Below are positions 1 to 12,474 of a DNA stretch of 64,000 nt, piece by piece. The stretch is from contig CAMRHE010000462.1 in the NCBI GenBank assembly GCA_947044405.1, forward strand, positions 1,275,001 to 1,339,000, read 5' to 3'. How positions within the stretch are numbered: the stretch's first letter is position 1; every line of letters begins with the position of its first letter. This DNA is from Leptodactylus fallax. Its lineage: Eukaryota; Chordata; Amphibia; Anura; Leptodactylidae. The notes beneath the pieces are model-generated. The model made no database searches and was not told where the DNA came from. It saw nothing but the letters and a program-made list of their open reading frames with translations. The position numbers and the translations under genes are program-made.

Positions 1-1128
1 AGCTTCTGTTTTTTTGCCACATGGAATAGTGCCACACGATCGCCTCTAAAAGGTTAACACATCCACCAGAAACTGTCTCATATGTTAAACTGAAATAATG
101 TCATGTGAAAAAAAACCTCAATATTTGTTATATCTGCAGCTCAACCTGCTTACCTTGTGACAGTGTTTTTGTGTATTACAAAGCTCACAAAACATGACAC
201 CTTGTAATGTGCTATCTCTGCATGATGGAGAAAATCACATTTTTACACCAGAAATGCCTCCTCATAAACTGTGAACTGACCAAAAAGTAAATTGTATTTT
301 CTGTTGATCTGGAAAACAGTGAATGTCTGAATGTTCAGAGCGGGGCTCAGCATGTGTAGACTCCTCCTGTCAGCTGTACTCATATCTTAATTGTTGAGAA
401 GACTGAAATACATGCTGATTCCACTGGTCGCAGAAGAGCGAAGATAAGCCAGCTTTGTGCTGTGAGCCTCCTTGGCCAGCCACATGCAGAGACACCCAGA
501 GGAGCAAAATTAGGATTGATGTTGCGCTGAGACATGTAATAGCATTGGGACATGGATTTCTAAAATCTGTCTCTTCTTATCTCTTTCTCCATCTATTGTT
601 CTCCATAACCATTGTCCAACCGAAGTGGCCACAGAAAAGAATGGTTGGGATATCATCTGGTTTCAGATCTTTATTTTTAGATCAGTATAATACAGTCATC
701 TTCATACTGAGCTCTGTCCTTGCAAGGATAAAAAAATAGAAATATATGGTCGGTTTTAAAGGAAACCTGAGACTGACAAAGACCCCTTTCAATTTTAGTG
801 GTAATTGTTTGTACTAAATGGCTACCCAAGGTCCTAGGTGGGAGACTGAATATATAGTTGCTTTCTCATATGCTCAACCCTTACCACTAAAACCCGTGTC
901 CAAGCTGGGCAGTTTGTCAGGCCATTTTAATTGACCAGAGACATTCAAAGGATTCTAGCAATTTCATGTCATTATCTATGGATGCTATCATAAACACGGA
1001 GGCATGTATCCGTTGAGTTAGGTTTTACTTGTTTTCCCTGGACATGAAGAGTACCTGAAGCAGACATTTTTCCTCCCTATCTATTTGATTATGATCAGCA
1101 TTTAACAATGCTGAATGTTAGGTTTTGT

Positions 1129-1330
1129 TCACATCTGCACTAAATGTTTCCATTGTTCTGCTCCGTTATACTAGCAGAACAGTAAAAATACAGAAGCAAT
1201 GGATCTGTCAGTTGATGGATACAAACGGAGCCCAGTGGACCCCATTGAATATAATGGGGTTTCTGTCAGGAAGCCTGGAATTTTACAGGATCAAAATATT
1301 GCTGCATGCTGTGCTATTTTGTCTGACTTT
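1129..1330. repeat. Fragment related to the GGTTCACATCTGC repeats
   Basis: GTTCACATCTGCACTAAATG followed by CCCATTGAATATAATGGGGT and TCTGTCAGGAAGCC is the same style of repeat as at 38342, without a matching right end. Confidence 0.4.
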
Positions 1331-1531
1331 TTAATGGAATCTGTGATGAAGGTTCCTAATAAAGCCTCCAATGCCAAGGTGAACACTGTCTATGTCACTT
1401 ACACCAATTATACTTCTCAGTACCAATTTGAGGAAATTGGCAGTGTGATACAGTACATTCTGTATAAGATAAGGTCTCATGCACACAGTTCTGTAGGAAT
1501 TTACACACACACATACACACACATGTATATA

Positions 1532-1860
1532 CAATACTGTGCAAAAGTTCTAGGTACATTTGCACACAGTTTTTGAAGGAAATTGGAGGTTGTTTCAAAC
1601 ATCTTGGAGAACTAACCACAGATCTTCTGTGGACGTTAGGCTTGCAAATCAATCCATCTGTTTCTTCTAATCCCAGACAGACTTGATGTTGATATCAGGA
1701 TATCAGGACTCTGTGGGGGGTATACCATCACTTCCAGGACTCCTCTTCCAAAGGATGGTCAAACCAAATATTGATTTCTCTAATGTTCATTTGCTTCATT
1801 TTGCTAATTGCCGAAGATATTAACACTCTCATTTTTTTAAAGCATTCTTAAGAGTCCCGA
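1532..1860 (-). mobile_element. Decayed Tc1/mariner remnant
   Basis: The sequence starts ACTGTGCAAAAGTTCTAGG, as I recall for the terminal repeat of a common vertebrate Tc1/mariner family. Read on the minus strand near 1705-1735 it encodes EVMVYPPQSPD, the region before the third catalytic residue. Family-typical text follows (CCAAATATTGATTT and CATTTTGCTAATTGCC). It is internally deleted and the right end is eroded. Confidence 0.55.
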
Positions 1861-4800
1861 TATTCAGAGCTAGAAATGCCTGTTTCCAACAGTATCCCTG
1901 TTTAATAGTGCTGCAAACACCCTTTGGTCAGCTGATCTGCATCACTTATTGCAGTAGACATTGTTCGTTCCCAATTCAGTTGGCATTGTAACTAGGCTGA
2001 TTCAAACAAGTGCCCATACCCTCATGTTATAAACATCTTTTAAAGTCCTATTTAGGTGGTACCTGGTGCCCACTAGAATTGCCCATGCTGTACCAGGGCA
2101 TCCACCTAATTGCTACAGATGGTGTCCATCACTGAGTGTTATGTTTTAGATCTGGTTTTCTTGCCCCCAAGTCAAATGACTCTAGATAAGGGTTTCTTAT
2201 CTTATCCAGTTGGTAAATGGCTACAATATTGGGAGATGCTATGTATTTCCTTTTTTTATAGCCACTCTGAGTAGAAAAAAATAAACGGATAAAAATAAAG
2301 TGTAACTTTTAAGAAAGGGTCTGTTCACATCTGAAGCTTCTGTTAGACATATTCATCAGGAGTATTGCTCAACTTATACCTCCGATACATGCCATTATAT
2401 AGGCATACAGTGACATACGTTGTCTATTTATTGCTACTGTAAAAAAAATGTATACCATGCAGTATAAAAAGATACACCTATGTATATTCGCCCAGCAGAG
2501 GCCACACTCTTTTTGCCGCATGAGGTGAATGGAGCCCAATGGGTTCATTTGTGTTATAAGTTTGGAGCTTTGCTGCAGTAAACAACAAAAATAGTCCTCA
2601 TACTTGAATATGATGGCGCTATATGAATAAGCAAAATACAAATAAATAACATAACAGTGGCCAATATAACTCTGTTATGTGTATCTGTATGATATACTGT
2701 ATCTCCTTTACTTTAGGTCTTGGTATTACTTTGTGTTATTTGGGTTTTTGTGTTATATTGGACAGCATGAGGCAAATTAAACTGAAGTTGCAACAATGTG
2801 GTCAACGTTTCTATCGCTCTGAATCCTAATCCCAGCAGTTATTCATGTGCCTGATTCACCTGTTCTGGAGCTGCACAAGCCCATAGCAGTGCTGTAGAGA
2901 ATGAAAAACAGCACGCCAGCCAGCAGATGTATGAGATATTTTAGCCTTTCATGGCCTTTAAGTTGTCAGATCCCCAGAGTGGGTTTTACCTGCAGGTCAC
3001 TCATGCTCAGCTGTTGTGCATGAACTCCTCAGCAGTTATAGAAGTCCAGAGACTCTAAGCTTGTTGACCTTTCACCTGTAATTCGAAGCATATAGCTAAC
3101 TTTTTATTATGCTTGTATACCTTGGCAGCTGTAAGACCTCTTTATGTGTGTGAGCTACCACCTCTCCAAAGAAGTATATGGAGAATGCTGTGGCCAGGAA
3201 TCAGTGAACAGGGGTCACCGAACTCTCATTATCTCAATGAGTAAGGGTCCCAAAGGTGGATTTGCTATAAATGAAACACATACAAAGTTGCACAGTGGCG
3301 TTACTGCCATAGTTTCCAGTAATATTTTAGATAAACCTTCTCAAAAAGTATATGGTATATGCACTGATATATGGTATAGTAGGAATTCCAGATGCAAGAT
3401 TCTAACAGAAACATATGCACTGTGCCTCTGTGGAACTACAAGTTTCCGTACCGCTGCTAAACTCCTCCAGGACTAGTTTTAGCAAATAAGGGTTATTCTT
3501 AATAAAAGATGCTATACTTAACTCTTTAATTCCCCACTGATCGCGTACTGTTGCCCCAGGCATCTATGCCAGTCTCTGTCTACTTGGCAGCAGTTGTGGT
3601 GTAGCTGTATAACCATTCACCATGCAGTGATTGGTGCCCCATGTCGTATTCCACTGATGCCAGTGACTGACTACAGGGTTCATGTGGTTATATGACTACA
3701 TCACTGCTACAGCCAAATAAATACATGATCTAGACAGATGTTATTCCATTGGAGCAAAAGTTCCTATTGAATAACAGCAAACAGAGATCCTTAAAACATG
3801 AATTCATACAAAAAGCATATTGGAACAATAAATAAAAGGCATTTGCCGAAACCAAAATACCCCTTAAAGCCATGGCACCGTGTGGTGTAAATGCCGTGGT
3901 TTGCCTGTGGCGGAAACGGTGTGGAAAAAACACAGTACAGAGCTATGGACGAGTATAGTCAGGGGGGGCTTTCCTCACAGCCCAGCTAGACTGTCAGGAA
4001 CGCCCTTCTGACAGTGGGCAAAGATAGGTGCCAAAACTAACAGCACCGATATCTCCAGCCACAGGGCACATAACAGGAAATCCGACAGTGCGCTGAATTC
4101 AGCACACTGTTGGCTTTCAAGTGGTATATAAAACCACATGTGCATGAGGACATCTTTAAATGATATATGGCATATAGTATTTTGTACTTGGTGACAGGTT
4201 CTCTTTAAGGATAAACAGACTTTTACCAGAGTACCCAGAAGATGGTTACATTGTTCTGGATCTCCTTGTTTTATAAAACACTTACTGTTCCGCTTAGTTT
4301 TCTATACATTCCTGGAAGTGATATGTACATATTTGTATTTGCTTTAATGTTTGTACATTGATGCCACCTTGTGCTGTGCTATAAGGGTAAAATTAAAAGT
4401 TTCATATTTCATAATAATGATGTAGGTGCTTGATGTGGAATCCTTGCTGGAAGAGCACCAACAGCAGTATAACATTAATATAGCAAAAATATTGTCACAT
4501 ACTCACCTGTCACATCCACCATTGTTCCTACATGAAGGTTTTGTGGTCCTGTGTTTACCTACATTTTGTGGACCTGTATTAAGTGACTGACTGTCATGGC
4601 CTCATATAAACTATTGCCATATTTATGAAAAAAAGACATGGAACTAAACTCCCAGTATTACACATTGAACTATGCTTCTCAGAAAAATCTAATGCAAAAT
4701 AACATGAGGTTCCTAGTATACATTTTATCAAAGTGGCTAGCCACTTCATATGGAGTACTGCACATCATCGATATAGTCTATTACACAAAGACCATTTGGA

Positions 4801-6587
4801 GGACCATATAGTGCTCTCCATACACTGGCTTCCTGTATTTTTGCCGATATTGTACTTACACTCAACAGCCAATCTAAACAAGTATGGAAGAATCCTAAAC
4901 AAATGATGAGGCAGGGGGTTGATCTCAGACTACCTTGGACTTTATAGGTACCATATGTAAGTTACTGTCATAGATCATACAGTAAATATATCTAATGGAT
5001 CAACGTAAAAAGGAGCCAACATTGATAAAATAAATCAACTATATGTTAATACATAACTGGTAAGCATTACCCCAAGATTCTGGCTCACTACTAATAAGTA
5101 ATTTTAGCATCCTTCTTTCCTTTTCCCCAGGGTTTTACCAAACCAAACTTAGATCATCATAGAACCCTAAAATGTGGGTGCATTATGGCCAGGTAACATA
5201 TATCTGAAGCGTAAGATTATCAGCTTTAAGGGTTAAAAAGCTGTATTGCCATATCTCTCATGGTTTATGTTACATTTGCCTTCATTTTGTTGCAAGTTTC
5301 CTTACTGTTTCCATATTGTATGTCATGCAGTTCCTTTATCTGATTCCCACAGACCTATTTCCAGAAAATGCATTTGAGAAAATAAGGTTCTACCATTTGT
5401 TGTATCGTGTGTATTAATGCAAAATTCCTTTTCAGAAATTTTTTTTTTTGTACATTCTTGAGGCTGTATGCTGTGGGTACAATTCTTGTCTCCTATTCTA
5501 AAAGTCTAACAAAAGTGTTGGCCACACGTGAGCTCTACTAGTCACTGTATAGGAGGGCATTCTTCTTATGACATCATACACTTTATTATATCAGTGATCA
5601 CATCCTGAAGCTTAACCTACTGGCTGTTTCCATTCATCGAGCATACCGAAAATGTTCAAGCCTTTTAATACATAGCAACAAACTCTTCTCAATGCTCTCC
5701 TATCATTCAACGCAGGCTTCACAGTTTAACACATGTTATATCATATTCATCAACAGATCCTCTGACCAGGGGAATTCTGTTAACACCTTTCATGATATAT
5801 GTGTCTAAAGAGTGTCCAATTCCAAACAGAGCAGCATGCTGTAAATCTGCCATGGACCAGCAGACCTTTGCACTCTGCAGAAGTTAAAATATCCTCTATA
5901 TAATTCATTGTTGGGACTGTCTGCCATTAATATTGGCATGACCTTTGTGCCAAATAGCCATTGCAGATTGCCTTGTTTGCATAGTGCATTGTGCAGAATT
6001 ATGGGTTTATCTCTCTTGTAGTGGAGGTCATGGAGCAGTCTCCACAGGAGCACTTTTTTATGGAAATATTAATTCAAATTCATATCTCTTATAGAAGAAG
6101 ACCTAAATCGTGGCAAATATGATAAAGCTTCAATGATGACTGTAGGTTATATATTTTATAAGATATATATTCATATAGAAAAAAAAATAAAAAAATAAGC
6201 AAAAATACAAAATTTGATCTTAAAAAGTTTAATGAAAAATGTGAATTTCAGCGACATTAAACAGTCAGGATTTGTATTTCATTTATTTAGAATGCAATTC
6301 AGAAAAATGAAAGTTCACTTGCTTCCTCTAATATTCAGAGTAATTTCAGATTTTCAGATTTGTGTGGTTCTCTGGCATTTCGCTATTTATTACTATTGCC
6401 ATGCAATGGTCGTCAGCATCATCAACAAAGCATCTGCTTACAGGGTGATTCAAGTATTAGGACCCACTCAAAATCTGGATAAGGCTTCTGTCATAAATAC
6501 TACAAATACTTAGAATGGTAAATTGTATTACACCAAAGGGTATATCTGTGCAAACATAATCACAATTATCTGACCAATCTAACATTT
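1861..6587. other. Intron stretch, little recognised
   Basis: Apart from the repeat fragment at 3863 I see only AT-rich unique or old-repeat sequence. ORFs here (up to 110 codons) have no domain. Confidence 0.5.
3863..3960. repeat. Fragment of the GGGGCCCCACGTGG family
   Basis: GTGTGGTGTAAATGCCGTGG followed by TTGCC and GGCGGAAACGGTGTGG matches the left ~100 bp of the family. The rest is absent or diverged. Confidence 0.6.
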
Positions 6588-6947
6588 AGGCCGGGGCCCC
6601 ACTTGGCGTAAACGCCATGATTTGCCCGCAGCGGAAACGCCACAGAAAAAAATCACAGTGTTTTACAGTCAGAGCAAAGTGGATGGGATTCTAGCAAATC
6701 CATGACCACTTTGCGGTAAAAACCACGCTGTGGACACACAGCGATTTCCAAAACCGGCGCAGCATGTCAGTTATACCTACGGAAACTCCGGCGGTTTCCC
6801 CACAGGTATAATTGAAACATAAAGTCTGCAGAGGAAACCTCTGTGAACTTTCTGTCTAAAGCACTACGGGAAGAACCACGATGCGTTGCTGCCACGGTTT
6901 TTCCAGCAGCGCTTTTTGTTGCGGGACGCCACATGGGGCCTTAGCCT
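6588..6947. repeat. GGGGCCCCACGTGG-family repeat, copy 1
   Basis: It starts AGGCCGGGGCCCCACTTGG, ends CACATGGGGCCTTAGCC, and has inverse C/G-rich termini. Inside are GTAAACGCC, GGAAACGCCAC, GTTTTACAGTC and a GTGGATGGGATT block. The ~340-360 bp family recurs at 21874 and 41457, with fragments at 3863 and 46160. It is probably a non-autonomous DNA transposon whose superfamily I cannot assign. Confidence 0.75.
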
Positions 6948-7376
6948 AAGGCAGCATTCCAACCACATTTATTCTTTTTATCACAGGCATCTTCCGATCT
7001 TACAGGTTTTACAGATGATTGAAATCCTTGGTTGGTTCCTTATTTTGGATTTAAAAGGATTGTACAGGATTAGAAAAGCATGGCTTCTTTCTTCTAGCGC
7101 CACAAATGTTTATGGGTTGTTTCTGATATTACAGCTCAGCTCCATTGAAGTGAATGCTATTTTTGGAAGAACGTAGCCATGTTTGTTGAGTGCTGGACAG
7201 CCCCTTTAAAGATGGTGCATAATATATGGTAACTTTAAAAATCTGTCACAGGAAATCTGGTCAGAATAACAGGGTGGTCTTCTTAAAGAGGTGGTCTGCT
7301 AGATAGCTTTTACTATATTTTGTGTAACAACAGTGGCGGCACATTATACATCAGAATTGAATTTCACATATAGTCA

Positions 7377-7556
7377 GAGGTATAATATGAAGCTCCTGGG
7401 CCCCAATGGAAAATCTGTACCAGACCCCCTACTATAAAATATCATTTATAGAACTGGTCTTCTCATATTGGGAAGAAACATCTTATGCGCCCTCTAAAGC
7501 TCTTGGGCCTGGGTGCCACCACACCATCTCCACTCCTTCAAATTATGCTCCTACCT
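7377..7556. repeat. Short hAT-like repeat
   Basis: CAGAGGTATAATATGAAGCT with CCTGGGCCCCAATG, and an inverse-type right side TTGGGCCTGGG...CAAATTATGCTCCTACC, resemble decayed hAT ends flanking ~180 bp. Confidence 0.45.
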
Positions 7557-8149
7557 ATAGCAGTCACCTTCTCTGGGTACTGACGGTGTCTCCTGGTACT
7601 CAGATACCATTTGTTGCTACTGTAAATCTGGGGGTGTTACTAACAGATAGTAGCTGGAGAAATATATGAAACACATATTAGCTCAGCAGTAAACGGGTAA
7701 TACAAGGGAATGGAAACTCACCAATAGATGAGGAACTGCATGGAGATGATAATAGGTGATGGTGGTGACCGTCAGGGAATGGAGCAGACGAATGATGATA
7801 AATATATGAACAGACAAACTACAACTGACCCTATGTAACTCACCTGAATCTTTCCCTATATCTAGCCCTAAACAATAACCCAATTACTAGACATGACAGA
7901 TTCTCAATGTTCATAAAGCTACTCCTAATGTTTGCCCTAATCTGCAAGACCGACCCTGAAGACATGGATATCAGGACCAAGGCACATTAACACAGCAGGA
8001 AACGAGGCAGATGCAAACAGGGGGGAAACAAAGAAGGACTACAAAACTCACACTGGATAGGAATAAACTACAAGAAAGCCAGTAGTTAAGGTACTGAAAT
8101 ATACAAGGATTACAACGATTAGGAGAATGGGGGATCAAAAGTCCCCTTA

Positions 8150-8440
8150 AACCCTCCATTCATTTCTATGGGGCTGCCAGAGACTACAGTCCTGGAAGTC
8201 CCATAGAAGGGAATGGAGTTCCAGTCAAGCACATGCAATTGCGCTCCATTCACATGGAGGCTTTTCGGGTACTCTCAGTCCCCTGTTCTCCTGATTGCTG
8301 TGGAACCCAGCAGTCAGGCCCCCAGAGATCGGGCACTTTTCCCCATCTTATGGATAAAGGATAAGTGTCCTTAACAGCACAAGCCTTTAAGAAAGGATAA
8401 CCTGTCAGGTACTCCTCCCAAAACAATCTGCTCAAGGTCA
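8150..8440. repeat. Dispersed TTTCTATGGGGCTGCCAGAG-type repeat
   Basis: TTTCTATGGGGCTGCCAGAG, CTCCATTCACATGGAGG and a GGATAAGTGTCC stretch match in part, in opposite orientation, a copy at 23045-23260 (CTCCATTCACTGCTATGG, GCCGCCAGAGATTACAGTCC). Confidence 0.45.
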
Positions 8441-11400
8441 GCTGGTCAGTAGTACATCAGCTACCAGATAGTTACATAACATCTATCCCAAATAATCTAG
8501 TAGGTAGAAAAATCCTGAGAGATTTCTGCTAATTGTAAAACTTTTATTATGAATATACTTTTATATGGGAACTTGTCAGAGAATTGATGATAGTAAAGAA
8601 CAATCAGTATAATATATCCATTGTTTTATACAATCAGTATTGATTTAGACATACAACAGTATGTACAGCAGTTCATAGCCTGGGAATGCTTCTACAATTA
8701 AAAAATGCTTTTTTTTTCCAAGTCCATGATTCCTTCTTGGCTGATCATATTAATAGAAACAAAAGCCTACACAAAGTAATTGACATGTTTATTAGTCAGG
8801 GCATCCTAGTTCTAACTCATAGTACTGATATGTTTATGGTCTACTCTTTTGTAGGACTTGTCATGTCCTCTGACCTCTTGAGTTGTACACTCAAAACCTT
8901 TCTGCTGAAAGCCCCCACTGTTTTAATTTTTTATTTATCCCTAGGCAGTAGAGGATTGCCCATTTGTCAGTATACTTGTACTGTCATGTCAGTGTCATCA
9001 CTGGCTGGGCAGTGGTGGACTGCCTGTATGACAATACACTTGTATTGGTTGCCAAATGTAATGGCAACAATGACATCTTTTGAACGGGGGTGGGGGGGGG
9101 GTAGGGAGGGTGATAGAGAAAAAATAATAACAGAGGGGGAGAATACTGCACAGATGCACCAGCCTATAGGAAAATACAATTCAAGAGGTCAGAAGACATG
9201 GTGGGTCCTTTTAAGTGAGTAGGTTAATTTAAAATGCATATAGTATTTCGTCATGAAATTGGTCATAGTTTCATCATGTATCATCTATATTTGATTCTCA
9301 TAGACAGATTTGAAAATAGAAAATAAATAGCAATTCTGCAATTTAGTTTTTTTGGGTTTTGTTCTTCCGGCATTCACTGTGCAGTATTAATGACATCTTA
9401 ACTTTGTTCTGCAGGTCAGTATGATTGCAGCAATAAGCTATGGAGAAGGTTTCTTATGTGTACATTACACAGTACAGTATAAAGGAATATACTTTGCAGG
9501 TTGAGCTGTAGTTTTTACCAGTATCTTTTTAGGGTTCATGCAACTTTTTGACCTAACAGCTTTTTAGTTCAGGTCATTACAGACACAGTACTACAAATTA
9601 TTTTGACATAATAAAACTATGTCTGAATGGATAATGCAAGTAACTGCCAGAAGTAACCCCTTTCCTGTGTCTGTGTAAATGCCATGATGGCTATTGACCA
9701 TGTCATCTAAAAGGTTAACCTGCTGAGGATCGGAGTTATCTGTTCCAAGCACATGTGGCAAGAACCCAGCTATTTGTATCATCTGGGCACTTGCCACTGA
9801 TTGCTCAGGTACAATGGCAATGTCTCCAAAATCTTCATGACATCCAAGGGTTACTTAGAAAGTTACCACTTCTGGCTAATATACAGATCTGAAATTTTTG
9901 GGAAATATATTGTATATCTTTGCTCACATTTCAAGAAAGTCATCAGTTTTTGGGTGGCTGTTAAAGTAATGTGCATCTTCCAAACTGGATGAAAGTGAAG
10001 CGCACACAGTTTATGGGATGGTGGAATGGTTTTATCATGGACAAGGGTAGAACTGTTACAGGGAAATACTACAGTAACTTAATTGTTTACCCCTTTACCA
10101 CTGAAAAATTGCCTTGTCCCCTTTGCTGCTACGGGTTTCAAACTACTGGAACACCCACCCTACTCTCCATATCTTGCTCCTAAAGGCTTTCATTTATTTC
10201 CAAAAGAAAAAGAAAAAACTGCACGGCAAAAGATTTGAAGTGGTAATGGTGGATGAAAGTCTATATCTGATACCTGAGAATGCAAACTTTTTGAATGACC
10301 TTTGTATATGTCTGTCATTTACCACTACCTGACCCTCTGTCATAAAGGATATAATTTCATAGAGGCTTAAGGGATTAATTTAGAAACATTTTTGCAGTTT
10401 GCATTTTTGTTATACCCAAAAAAATGATAGGGAATCTTAGTGAACTTACCCCTATTTTTTCCTTCCTTGTTCCTATCAGTTTAGATGTGACCACAGCTAA
10501 GTGTAGTATATTTTTCTTCTCTTAAATAACTCAGGTTTAGTTATCTGACCTTTATTCATTATCTACAACAACTGGTAATTGTTAGTGATTTTTCCCCTGT
10601 AAATCAACTGTTCTAGGCAGTTGTGCTGGTTATAATGCTTTGTCTATGGTTAGCTTTGTAAATAGCACAGCAAACAACAGCTCAGGGGTGTAAGTTTAGG
10701 GGACAAAGATGCTGCCATTAAACTTGTCCTTGGAACTTGCGGGGACCAAAAGCTCCCTTTTTATAATATCAGGAGATTTTTTTTGGTTCTCTTCAAAGTA
10801 TATACAGTACATGATCAATAGTACATTATGAATACACCAATTACAAGACGTGTAGATATGGATTTACCTTTGATATATGAGGGTTATTTAACATCCTACG
10901 GAAGTGTAGTAACTAACAGAAAACGAAAAGCTTGTATATAAGGTATATGGGTTATTGTGGTCAGTCTAAGTTAAAGGGTTTGTTCCACAAAAAAACATTT
11001 ATAACCCTTTCACAGAACAGGTGATAAATGTTTGATCACTGGGGAGCCCCAAGCCCCCCTTTGCTCCTTGACTTGCCATTTCATTGTCTATGGGATGACA
11101 ACATACAGACGGATCAGCATTCAGCTGCTTGTGTCAGCTGTCTAGACATTGAATGGAGGACCATCAGATGCCACATGTATGATGTATGTAGCTTTATGTG
11201 TATGGTTCTCTAAGGAGCATCGTACAGCCATGTCCATATTGGAGCAGTATGAATTTGCTACATTATAAAACAAAGTATCTAGTATCAAACATGTATATGA
11301 ACAGTATTTTTTCATGTACAGGCCATACAGTAAGTAGGTATATACATGAGTTAACATATGATGGTTCTTGGGGCAGCTGGCTGACAACTGGCACAGTCGC

Positions 11401-12075
11401 TGCAGTTTTCTATGAATGCCTGGCAGTCACACACTCTGAAATGATGAGCATAGACCTAGCTGTGGCTTTACAACACTTGACAGTGATTATGCCCTGACCT
11501 CGAGGGTAGAACATCACACTGAATCCCGACTGCTAGAGAAATGAGGTTTGAATTTCAGAGTCAGCCATCTGTCTGATGGGGAAATGTTCACAGAAAGTAG
11601 CGCTTACATGTGAACAACACAGAACATGTGCTGAGCCGCCTCTGCTGCAGATGTATCCTGTGACTGTGCCCCACCGCACACAGTCTGCCACCATCAGTTG
11701 TCATTATACAGGTCATTGCTGCAGGCTGGGATGAAATGAGTCTAATTCAAATACATCCAAATATTTGCTACAAATGTCATTTTAATGGGTCTGACCCAAT
11801 CTGCTGCCACAAGGGAGCCTCCCTTTCCTGTGATCACATATTTCTCCCTCATTATAAAATTAAACTGACTGGTTGAAGCAAGAAAACCTCTAGAAAGATC
11901 TGTATTAGTCCAAATGCTACAGCACTTTCAATACTGCATGTGTTCAACATTACTATTCACATAAGCATATTGCTCAGGTAAAGGAATAGTCGTCCAGCAT
12001 GATCACACTTCACTTGTAAAGATATTTGTGTAAACGAGACTGATGTCACAAGGGTTGTTAACAATGTCAGACTAA

Positions 12076-12470
12076 AGGGGTTGTCCGAGACATTTATTTT
12101 ACTGTCAATAGGTGCTGCAAATGGGACCAATAATATAAAAAAAAAAAACATGTTCTCACCTCCCAATCCTCTAACTCCTGCGGTGGCTGATGTTTACAGG
12201 TCCAATAGCTAACGTCACCAGTGACGTCCCATTTATGTGTGGTGACCAATGCAGTGACTTGCCTTTTTGTGCAGAGATCACCGCTGAGGCCTGTGATCGG
12301 CTACAGCTTGGCACAAATTGGATGTTACTGCTGACAACAGCTAGGGGACTTGTAAACAACAGCCAACTTTGGAAGTGGAAGACCTGGGAGAGGTAAATAC
12401 AATTTTTTTTATTTTTCTGGCCCCATTTGTAGCACTTATTGACATCAGAAAAATATTTCAGACAAGCCCT
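12076..12470. mobile_element. 395-bp TTAA-type MITE
   Basis: The left arm AGGGGTTGTCCGAGACATTT and right arm ending CAGACAAGCCCT are inverse. Further pairing runs over GTCAATAGGTGCTGCAAATG and its partner. The right flank is TTAA and the left is CTAA. The AAAGGGGTTGTCC motif recurs in several single ends in the window. Confidence 0.78.
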
Positions 12471-12474
12471 TTAA

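Larger units (their letters stand above)
6948..12075. other. Intron stretch, mostly unclassified
   Basis: It contains the small repeats at 7377 and 8150 and a GTTAAAGGGTTTGTTCC solo MITE-like end near 10970. A 178-codon frame (8686-9222) has no recognisable domain and low-complexity sequence at its end. Confidence 0.5.

Noticed and set aside
8686..9222. 178-codon open frame
   Set aside because: It ends in a poly-G/Gly tract and has no domain or conserved motif.
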